Source of the DNA: Phaeoceros laevis
Taxonomy: Eukaryota > Anthocerotophyta > Anthocerotopsida > Notothyladales
NCBI GenBank assembly: GCA_049999765.1
Contig: JBNGIQ010009228.1
Location: forward strand, 399,263 to 436,196
Direction: 5' to 3'
DNA: 36,934 bases
Shown: piece by piece, positions 19,508 to 28,130 of the stretch
How positions within the stretch are numbered: the stretch's first letter is position 1
Layout: every line of letters begins with the position of its first letter
Notes under the pieces: generated by a model
The model's input: the letters and a program-made list of their open reading frames with translations, nothing else
Told to the model about the DNA's origin: nothing
The model's database searches: none
Program-made: the position numbers and the translations under genes

Positions 19508-20325
19508 GTCAATGCCTTAGTGGGGCTGTCCCCTTTGGCTTGCCACGGTGGAGAAGCACCGTTGTCCCCTCTGGCTTGCCACGGTGGTGCTTCTCACTGA
19601 AGTTCTCAGTGCGCTCCAGCTTGCAATCAATGATGAACGAGAATTGGTATCCACCCACCGACTGGACAGTGGCCTGAGGTATGTTTCATATGTCGGTTTT
19701 GTCGCAATTTCAGCTTTCGAAGTTGTTCTAAGCTGCCCCTGTCGTTTTTGGCGCAGTTGCTACTGCTGGTTAACGGACGCATGCACTTTAACTGTGTAGA
19801 GATTTATGATGAAGCCACACAGACAGGGCAGTGAGCCCAGCAGTCGAGGCAGCGCTCTACCTTCACTGCCCAGCAGTCGAGGCAGCCAGCCCAAGCTAGA
19901 GCGCTGCCTGCTAGCAGTCATCCTCGACCAAGGCCGCCCTACCTGCACCATTTGGGCAGCCAGCCCACTCCTAGCACTAGGCAGCCATCCCTCCACAAGC
20001 AGGCAGGCCCCTACCTAGCTGGACCCATGGCTCCAAGCTAGGCGCACAGCTTCAAGATGCTCAGCGCGCGGGCTCTGATCTGGCGCACGCCTCTAAAGAG
20101 CGAAGGGAGTGCAGACTGTGCGCGGGCTGGTCTTTCCTTGGCAACAAGGTCAAAGGGGAAAGGAATTCTGCAGGCCGGAATAACATGACGTGATCCTGCT
20201 CGACTGATGACTGCTGGATTGGATTCCAGCTAACCGCCGCGGCTTTGGGTGATTGTTTGCCATCGGCTTACTTAGCAGGGAAGGTGTGGTGTTCCCGAAA
20301 TGCTGCATTCTGTGGACAGGATAGG
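19508..20325. other. Spacer between the two intact PPR-DYW genes, with repeats and a dead ancestral start
   Basis: About 19680-19800 matches the shared 3' flank of the other copies. At 19835-19853 and 19868-19886 the 19-mer GCCCAGCAGTCGAGGCAGC is repeated directly. GGCAGCGCTCT (19848-19858) is inverted at 19898-19908 (AGAGCGCTGCC). Near 19515-19585 a phrase containing CTTGCCACGGTGG occurs twice. An ATG at 20207 aligns with the start codon of the 16007 gene, but a one-base deletion puts TAA into frame eight codons later, so it no longer feeds the main frame. Confidence 0.7.
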
Positions 20326-23300
20326 ATGCCCCCAGAAGCGCTGCAGGAGGTTTCGTGGGAACTGTTTTTTGCCAATCCGACACATTGGTGGAGCAAGCCG
20401 ACTCGCCAGCATTCTGATTTTGGGCACAAGAAGTCCAAAATCGCTCTGTGGCTCGACAATGGGCAGAAGCCTGCTTGGGTGGACTCCCAGCTATCCAAGT
20501 GGGATGCCGTGAAGATGAAGCCTCCCGAGTCAGTTTCCAACTCAGTTTCCGAGCAAGGAGATTTGACAGGACGTTTGGAGGTGAGAGTGTGCATGAAACT
20601 GTGTGAGGACGGGCGAATTTCTGAGGCTGTGGTTGCGGCGAACCTACTAGTGAAGCAAGGGCTCCATGTAGATAAGAAGCTCTTCTATCGCGTCCTCAAG
20701 TGGTGCATCGCGCACAAGGACCTGGCTTTGGGGAGGCAAATCCATTCTCTCACTATCAAAAGCGGGTACGAAGGAAACGCATTCTTGGCCACTCACCTCA
20801 TGGGTCTGTACGCTTCGCATGGGAGGCTGGAGGAAGTAATGGAAGTGTTTACCAAGGTCCCCTCACCAGACGCCTATAACTGGGCTACCATCATCTTCGC
20901 CTATGCAAGACATGGAGGGGCTGTAGAGGCTGCACAGGCTATACAATTGTATCGACAAATGCGCGAGTCAAACGTCAGGCCTGATAACCGTATATACTCA
21001 GCAGTTCTGAAAGGTTGTGCTGCTGCGGGAAATTTAGTTGCTGGCAAGGAGGTCCATGCTCACATCCTTGCCAGTCCAGGGAATCCAGATATCTTTGTCC
21101 AGAACGGCCTGGTATACATGTACGCAAAGTGCAGAAGCTTAGAGGAGGCCCGCAGACTGTTTGACAGGCTTCCAGTCAGGAATGTAGTAACCTGGACCGC
21201 GATGATTTCAGGTTATGCCCAGCAGGGGATGGGTCAGGAGGCCATTAGTCTCTATAGGACCATGCAAAAGGAAGGCATCTCTCCTCCGGATTCTGTTACA
21301 TATATATGCCTGCTGCAGGCATGTGCTAGTGTAGGTGTAGGAGCTCTTCATGAAGGAAAGCAGGTGCATGCAGAGATTAAAGACCGGGGACTGCAAGAGG
21401 ATGTGGTTTTAGGTGGCAGTCTGATTAATATGTATGCCAAGTGCGGTAGCTTAGGAGATGCTCGCAGCGTGTTTGACATACTTCCCGCCAGGAATGTTAT
21501 CACATGCACCACGATGATTGCAGGTTATGCCCAGCAGGGAATGGGCCAGGAAGCCCTTAGTCTATACAGGAGGATGCAACAGGAAGCCCTGAGTTGTCCA
21601 GATTCTGTTACATATGTATGCCTCCTGCAGGCTTGTGCAAGTGTAGGCGTAGAAGCCCTTCTTCAGGGAAAGCAGCTCCATGCACAGATTGAAGAAACGG
21701 GACTGCAAGATCTTATTTTGGCCTGCAGCTTGGTTAACATGTATGCAAAGTGTGGTAGCTTAGAGGGGGCTCGCACAGTGTTCGACAGACTCTCAGCTAA
21801 GAACATTGCAGTTTGGAATGCTATTCTTGCAGCTTATGCCAAGCAGGGGATGGGTGAAGAAACCCTTAGTCTTTACAGGAGTATGCAACTGGAAGGATCC
21901 TGTAATCCAGATTCTGTTACATATGTATGCCTGCTGCAGGCATGCGCCAGTTTAGGTATAGGAGCTCTTCATGATGGGAAGCAGCTGCATGTAGCGATTA
22001 AAGAACGAGGACTGCAAGGGCATGTGGTTCTAGGCGGCAGCTTGGTCACCATGTATGTGAAGTGCGGTAGCTTAGAGGATGCTCGTAGCGTGTTTGACGT
22101 ACTTCCAGCCAGGGATGTTGTGACATGGACTGCAATGATTGCAGGTTATGCTCAGCAGGGGATGGGTGAAGAGGCCCTTAGTCTTTACAGCAGTATGCAA
22201 CAGGAAGGCCTCACTCCAGATGTTGTTACGTTTGTGTGCCTCCTACAGGCATGCGCCAGTGTAGGTGCAGGCGCTTTGCATGAGGGAAAGCAGTTGCACG
22301 CCCAGATTGAGGAATGTGGACTGCAAGATAATGCAGTTGTAGGTGGCAGCATGGTTAACATGTATGCAAGGTGCGGTAGCTTAGAGGATGCTCAACGAGT
22401 GTTTGACAGACTTCCAAAGAAGACTTCTGTAGCATGGAACTCAATGCTTGCAGGGTATGCCCAGCAGGGGATGGGTCACGAAGCCCTTAGCTTTTACAGG
22501 AGTATGCAACAGGAAGACCTCAGTCCTCCAAGTTGTGCCACATATGTATGCCTGCTGCAGGCATGTGCAAATGTAGGTTTATGCGCGCTTCATCAGGGAA
22601 AGCAGCTCCACGCAGAGATTCAAGAAGTAGGATTGCAAGATGATGTGGTTCTAGGCGGCAGCTTGGTTAACATGTATGCTAAGTGCGGTAGCTTAGAGGA
22701 TGCTCGCAGCGTGTTTGATATTCTACCCGACAGGAATGTTGTCACATGGACTGCAATGATTGCAGGTTATGCCCAGCAGGGGATGGGTCTAGAAGCCATT
22801 GGTGTTTACAGGATGATGCAACAGGAAGGCCTGAGCTGTCCCGATCCTGTTGCATATGTATGCCTCCTCCAGGCATGTGCTAGTGTGGGTGTGGGAGCCC
22901 TTCTTGAGGGAAAGCGGCTCCATGCAGAGATTCAAGAAAAGGGACTGCGAGACGATATTGTTCTTGCTTGCAGCTTGGTTAACATGTATGCAAAGTGCGG
23001 TAGCTTAGAGGATGCTCGCCACTTGTTTGACATACTTCCAGTCAAGAATGTTGTCACATGGACTGCCATGATTGCAGGCTATGCCCAGCAGGGAATGAGT
23101 GAGGAAGCGCTTAGTCTTTACAGGAGTATGCAACAGGAAGGCATCTCTCCTCCGGATTCTGTAACATATGTATGCCTGCTGCAAGCATGTGCCTTTGTAG
23201 CAGCTTTGCCGCTTGGAAAGCAGCTCCATGCACAGGTTCAAGAACGAGGATTGCAAGCTGATCCAGGTGTGGGAGCTGCAGTGGTTAATATGTATGCAAA

Positions 23301-24282
23301 GTGTGGTAGCATGTTGGATTCACAACAGGTGTTCGATGCGTTGCATGAAAGAACCATGGAGGCATGGAATGCACTTATTGGTGGATATACACGCCAAGGA
23401 GATAGTGAGGTTGTGTTTGACTTGCTTGACAAAATGAGACAGGGAGGCATACAGCCTGACGGTATCACCATTCTCAGTGTGCTGACAGTGTGCAGTCATG
23501 TGGGTCTAGTAGACAAAGGCAGGGAGTACTTTCAGGCAATGAGGACAGATTATGACATCCATGCAAGTATAGAGCACTTTACATGCATGATTGATCTTCT
23601 GGGGCGTGCAGGATATTTGGAGGATGCCCTCCAGATGGCCAAGACCATGCCATTTCCACCTAATGATGTAGTGTGGCATACTCTACTAGGCGCTTGTTGG
23701 AAGTGGAAGAACGTCGCAATTGGGCAACAGGCTTTTGAGGGTGCAATGAGTATAGATAAAAATGATGCTGCATCCTGTGTGTTGATGTCCAACATTTATG
23801 CAAGTGCTAAGATGTGGGATGCAGCAATTGAGATGCAGGCAAGGAGAAAGAAGTTGGGGGCGTGGAAGAAGCCAGGCCAGAGCTGGTGGACTGACATGGG
23901 TGGTGTGGTGCACACGTTTGTTGTTGGGGACAAGACGCATCCTGAGAGTGAAGGCATCTATGCAAGGCTGGAACAGCTTTTTCCCAAAATGAAGAAGGAA
24001 GGATACGTGCCCCACCTGCACTCGTCATTGCGGGATACATCTGATGATGAGAAGGAAGCTGAATTGTGTGGGCATAGCGAGAAACTGGCTATTGCCCATG
24101 CTCTGAATAGGACACCTGAGGGGACAACCATACGGATTGTGAAAAATCTGCGCGTATGCACAGATTGTCACACAGCAACAGCTTACATATCAAAAGTAGA
24201 AAAGCGAACTATCATCTGCCGTGATGCAAGTCGCTTCCATGTCTACAAAGGGGGGGAGTGTTCATGTGGGGACTACTGGTAG
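20326..24282 (+). CDS. PDF-like/PLS-type PPR-DYW RNA-editing factor (1318 aa)
   Basis: The chosen start is the first in-frame ATG (20326). The frame is open back to about 20245 without ATG, and the ancestral start at 20207 is out of frame. Residues 10-60 hold the PDF-like block (SWELFFANPTHWW, SDFGHKK for PDFKHK, IALWLD), with the same four-residue gap as the 16007 copy. About eight P-L-S triplets make it the longest paralogue. The E motif, PG box (PGQSWWTDMGGVVHTF) and a complete DYW domain follow: HSE (H1250, E1252), CTDC (C1278, C1281), CSCGDYW at the end. A C-to-U editing factor for an organelle transcript is expected. Loss of the family leader raises doubt about targeting unless an upstream exon supplies it. 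Confidence 0.92.
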   Translation: MPPEALQEVSWELFFANPTHWWSKPTRQHSDFGHKKSKIALWLDNGQKPAWVDSQLSKWDAVKMKPPESVSNSVSEQGDLTGRLEVRVCMKLCEDGRISEAVVAANLLVKQGLHVDKKLFYRVLKWCIAHKDLALGRQIHSLTIKSGYEGNAFLATHLMGLYASHGRLEEVMEVFTKVPSPDAYNWATIIFAYARHGGAVEAAQAIQLYRQMRESNVRPDNRIYSAVLKGCAAAGNLVAGKEVHAHILASPGNPDIFVQNGLVYMYAKCRSLEEARRLFDRLPVRNVVTWTAMISGYAQQGMGQEAISLYRTMQKEGISPPDSVTYICLLQACASVGVGALHEGKQVHAEIKDRGLQEDVVLGGSLINMYAKCGSLGDARSVFDILPARNVITCTTMIAGYAQQGMGQEALSLYRRMQQEALSCPDSVTYVCLLQACASVGVEALLQGKQLHAQIEETGLQDLILACSLVNMYAKCGSLEGARTVFDRLSAKNIAVWNAILAAYAKQGMGEETLSLYRSMQLEGSCNPDSVTYVCLLQACASLGIGALHDGKQLHVAIKERGLQGHVVLGGSLVTMYVKCGSLEDARSVFDVLPARDVVTWTAMIAGYAQQGMGEEALSLYSSMQQEGLTPDVVTFVCLLQACASVGAGALHEGKQLHAQIEECGLQDNAVVGGSMVNMYARCGSLEDAQRVFDRLPKKTSVAWNSMLAGYAQQGMGHEALSFYRSMQQEDLSPPSCATYVCLLQACANVGLCALHQGKQLHAEIQEVGLQDDVVLGGSLVNMYAKCGSLEDARSVFDILPDRNVVTWTAMIAGYAQQGMGLEAIGVYRMMQQEGLSCPDPVAYVCLLQACASVGVGALLEGKRLHAEIQEKGLRDDIVLACSLVNMYAKCGSLEDARHLFDILPVKNVVTWTAMIAGYAQQGMSEEALSLYRSMQQEGISPPDSVTYVCLLQACAFVAALPLGKQLHAQVQERGLQADPGVGAAVVNMYAKCGSMLDSQQVFDALHERTMEAWNALIGGYTRQGDSEVVFDLLDKMRQGGIQPDGITILSVLTVCSHVGLVDKGREYFQAMRTDYDIHASIEHFTCMIDLLGRAGYLEDALQMAKTMPFPPNDVVWHTLLGACWKWKNVAIGQQAFEGAMSIDKNDAASCVLMSNIYASAKMWDAAIEMQARRKKLGAWKKPGQSWWTDMGGVVHTFVVGDKTHPESEGIYARLEQLFPKMKKEGYVPHLHSSLRDTSDDEKEAELCGHSEKLAIAHALNRTPEGTTIRIVKNLRVCTDCHTATAYISKVEKRTIICRDASRFHVYKGGECSCGDYW

Positions 24283-25758
24283 GTAACGGCTAGGAGGGAT
24301 TTCCTCTATGGCTTGGCGCTCTGGTAAACACACCATGGAGTTGGTCACTTACGCACAAGATTGAAAGAGGACATGATCCGCATTACTGGTAGGTGCTCTT
24401 TTCAGTGCAATTTGGCATACAACCAGATTGTATACAACGAGTGTGATCCGTCGGCTGTGGTATGTTCAATGTTGTAAAATGTTACTTGCCCCATTTCAGG
24501 TTCCATCTGCTTGAAAAATTCTAATTGTCTTGATCTGTCTTGAAGGAGTCGCCCAGATGCACCCAACTTAAGAAGCCAAGCAGTGGAAGCACGGACAGTG
24601 GACTTGCATGCTACTGATATGGCTTGGCAGCAGGGTTCAGCAATTAAGAGTTCGTTTATGAAGTGTGATTGGGTCATGCTTGCAGGTGGCAACATACGCT
24701 GTACACAGGTCAATGGCCTGTGGCAGAAAAGAGTCAAGGTAACAATCAAAGTTGTGTTCTTCGGAACTGCAGGCTTACACCGCTTTTTTTTGCTGCAGGA
24801 CATAGACTAGTAAGGGGATTTCCGTTATCTGTTGGATATCCTGAGGTAAACGTACAGTGTGTTCCAGGCTTCCAACAAGTCTAGTAGGCTGGCTCGTCGT
24901 GACTTCTCGGTGTATGGTGCGGGGAGTGGAGACATGTCATCCAAGACTCCAAGTATAAGCCCTGGTCTCTGAAATTCAGTGCTCACTATAAATCCATAGA
25001 CTCTCACTCGTATCCAGTACGGATTTTAGTAACCTCAAATTAAACTGTACTTCTCAACCTTGTGATGTGTGTTTGACGAGACAAAATGCTACATGCATGG
25101 CGTCTGTGAACGGATGAGGTGCCTCCGGATATGGGGCGAAGAACCCTCTACATGCATACTCAGGGATGGCCAAAGTTGAAGGCATGGGTGGGGGAGCCTC
25201 ACAAGCCGCTCAACCGCGGCAGACGAATCTCTCTGCTTGTTTGACGAAGAGTAGCCTCGTGATGTCGACTAGGTGGCCACTTCCAGTAGCAAGCACAGAC
25301 CTTCAACTCGAAGCGTAAAGGGCTTGGAAACAATTGTGGATGCCTCTACGACAAAGTGTCGACCTTCTAGCCGCCACCAGATGTGAGGAGGTAGGAGACT
25401 GCGAGCTGGGCACTACTCGACATAGTCTAGATGCGCAGAACCCTTGTGAGGAAATCAGTGCTCTTCCAATGCCTAGGCACAGATGCATGACAATGTGCTG
25501 TTGTGTAGTAACGGCAACATGGTTAGATTTTGTCACATGGTTTACAACAACCACGGCTACGCTCACACGGCGTGCTTGTGGATGATAGATCAAGAGCAGG
25601 AAATACCAAGCTGAAAGCATGTGAGTCAACTGCTAGAGTACCACTCTCTTCTAGAAGTCTGTTCCAGCATCATTTGCAATCAAAGTTTGTCAGCAACCTT
25701 GATGGAACCATACAGTCATTGGGCCTCGTTGTTGAGCACAGATGTAGAGATCTGTAGA
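24283..25758. other. Spacer: PPR 3' flank, then unassigned DNA
   Basis: About 24480-24970 is the downstream block shared with the 11078 and 16007 copies, including a possible intron at about 24739-24778. From about 25020 to the F-box stop nothing is recognised. Open frames on either strand (for example 25303-25629 minus) have no domain, signal or family resemblance and are not called. Confidence 0.5.
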
Positions 25759-27153
25759 CTACGTTCCCTCCCTAGCAAGAGGCATAGCACTTGACATACC
25801 AGCAAGGTTGATCACAGAAGGCACGAAAGAGAAAGGAGTGACCTTGTCCTGGCGATGCTTCTCACTTGGATAGTAGTGCCTCCAATTTCCGTCTCTCATA
25901 TCAAACGCAATAACTTGACACAAGTCCACAGAGAACCAAAGTACCTTATCCTTGCAGACCACTTGATTTCCCATGAGGAATGCAAGTAGCAAGGAGAAAT
26001 TAGCAGGATGAAATGGTGGCAATTGGAGGCCCGTCCTTCGCACAACAACCCACCTCCCTGTCAGCCCATCAAACCTGTAAAAGTGAAAGATGATGCCCAG
26101 CTTATTCTCCGGTGAGGTCCTCCTCGTCGTTGTTCTGAGGAATAAGAACTCGGCACCACAATGCACCAAGTGCTCCGTCACGAAGCTATTGTCTGTGGCT
26201 CCTGCCCATTCCTCGTCGGGGGGTTTAAGCTGTTCCTTCCAGACGCCCTGCTTTGAGTCGAACGTTACAAACGATGCTAGATGCATACTGCCATTCAATC
26301 GTTCCCTGGCCTCGAACCAAAAACCTCCGGCACTGTCTCTGCAAGGTCCTTTTGGAGGACTGTACGGATGATCGCTCCTTGTGAAGTTCAAATGTGGCTT
26401 GTCTGAAAGCAGACTCCACGAATTCGAAGTCGAGTCATAAACGTGCACCTTCGAGAAACCATTCTTCAGGGGCACCAGAACTTCCTGAATTCCCAACTGA
26501 TTATCAGGGACCCGTGGTACCAGCCTGAAATGAGGAAGCTTCTCCCACTGCTTTCCATAGAATGAGAACTGTAACACCTTGAAAGAGCTGGAATCCGCTC
26601 CCACCAATAACTGAACATACATGCCGAGCCAGGTATCTTCGTCATCTCCTCCAGATGGAGGCAACAACCTGTAGGTCTGCAGAAGAGGGTTGTACACACA
26701 AAGGCACCCGTGCCGCTTCGAGCGGGCAACCAGCAGGCCCTTGTCGCTTGCCCAAAACCTCAAGGAGCCAAGCTCGGCAGGGACGGGAGGCATCGCTTGC
26801 CAGCTGCCGGACTCTGGATCAAACCCTGACCCGATGGAGCCTCCTCCATCACGCGAGGTCGAGATAATGACACAATAAGAGCAAGCTTTCTGGAATGCTA
26901 GGTTCCGCTTCAAAAATGCTGCGTCTGACAGAATCTGATGCCATTGCTTACACACCAGCCGGGACTGAAACACCTGCTCAAATGGTAAATGAGTGAAGAT
27001 CTCTTCCTGGAGGTCCTGTGGAAGCTTGCTCCAACCTGCCGGACTTCCTCCCTTGGCTCTTACTGCAGCAAACTTCTTGCAACCTTTCCGCCTGCGCCTG
27101 CGTGGACGCCTGGTACTTGCTAGCAGCCATTCCAACCTCCTCAACGAGCGCAT
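25759..27153 (-). CDS. F-box protein with C-terminal beta-propeller-like region
   Basis: The frame has no intron: 464 residues from the ATG at 27153 to a TAG at 25759. A basic stretch (RRPRRRRRKGCKK, 16-27) precedes a clear F-box at about 41-82 (WSKLPQDLQEEIFTHLPFEQ, then RLVCKQWHQIL), the site that binds SKP1. The remainder has the rhythm of plant kelch/FBA-type F-box proteins: SGFDPESGSWQAM, LCVYNPLLQTYRLLPPSGG, VYDSTSNSWSLLSDKP, FYRFDGLTGRWVVV. The protein would be the substrate-recognising subunit of an SCF ubiquitin ligase. The substrate is not predictable and I do not assign an orthologue. Its length is usual for the class. Confidence 0.88.
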   Translation of the reverse strand: MRSLRRLEWLLASTRRPRRRRRKGCKKFAAVRAKGGSPAGWSKLPQDLQEEIFTHLPFEQVFQSRLVCKQWHQILSDAAFLKRNLAFQKACSYCVIISTSRDGGGSIGSGFDPESGSWQAMPPVPAELGSLRFWASDKGLLVARSKRHGCLCVYNPLLQTYRLLPPSGGDDEDTWLGMYVQLLVGADSSSFKVLQFSFYGKQWEKLPHFRLVPRVPDNQLGIQEVLVPLKNGFSKVHVYDSTSNSWSLLSDKPHLNFTRSDHPYSPPKGPCRDSAGGFWFEARERLNGSMHLASFVTFDSKQGVWKEQLKPPDEEWAGATDNSFVTEHLVHCGAEFLFLRTTTRRTSPENKLGIIFHFYRFDGLTGRWVVVRRTGLQLPPFHPANFSLLLAFLMGNQVVCKDKVLWFSVDLCQVIAFDMRDGNWRHYYPSEKHRQDKVTPFSFVPSVINLAGMSSAMPLAREGT

Positions 27154-28130
27154 TCTTGGATGCGCGCTGTGGTGAGACGGTCGGCGAGCAGCAGGTCTTT
27201 GTCACTAGCGGAGGGCCAGGCTGGTACTAAATTAGTCCGGTTCATTATCATTTTTCCCGCCTTTCTCGAGTAGACTTCCATCGCATGTCAGGAAAAAGCC
27301 TTATCGGATGACCTGTCACCTGCACACTTGGTGCAACATTTATTTGAAGTTGCCACGGATCTACTTGACCTGCTAACGCTCTAGGTTTTTTTTGGGTGAA
27401 CCTCGATACTTTGCGGAGCTCTTAACACATTCATGTTTGGACTTGGGAAGTGATGGTGAATGTATGAATTTCCGGTCTGGGCACGGTGCAGCTCGTAGCA
27501 CTATGGTGGCAGTCTCTATTTCTTGAACAGGTGGAGAGAGAGATGCTGCACCCTTTCGCTGCTGGTGAAGCTCAACACTTGTCTCAAGGATGACAGGTCT
27601 TCCGCGTTTTGGGGAATAGTCCTGGGTGGAAAACCTCTCATCCTTGAGACTCTGTGTGCCCTATAGCCTGCTCGTCAGTAGTTACTAAGATGCTAGCTGT
27701 AGGTACTGGCCCTGAAACTGAATGTGCGAGCACAGAACGAACAACATTGTGTGTAGTGCAGTGATGCCTTGAAACCACTTCTTGACTGATACTTCCCCAC
27801 AAGATAGTCAATTCGATTCTGCCACTGGGTTGTGCTTGTATGTATAGGTGGAAAAAGGGTCAATGTGCTTCTTATTTGTAATAAACGGTTTGGTTTTTAG
27901 GTGTACTCTTGAGCTCCCTGTGTTACCTTCCTACAGGGCACGCCGTTTGCCCATCAACTCCCCGCATCTCTAGCCCTCTACTTTGTCTAGACAATACCTT
28001 CAAACTTTTAACTGCTTTGGGTAGAAGATCATACAACTGCTCAGCGGCATGCTGCAGGAGGCCCGCACAAGGTGGCGGGTGAGGACGGGAGTGCAGGTCA
28101 AACAAGAAAGTCCATAAGTCGAGGAAAACC
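27154..28130. other. Spacer between two minus-strand genes
   Basis: Upstream of the F-box gene and downstream of the prenyltransferase gene. No coding region was recognised. An AATAAA at about 27880 is on the plus strand, so it serves neither neighbour. Nothing repeated was noticed. Confidence 0.4.

Noticed and set aside
25303-25629. 108-codon minus-strand frame before the F-box gene
   Set aside because: No family resemblance; composition and length are as expected for a chance frame.
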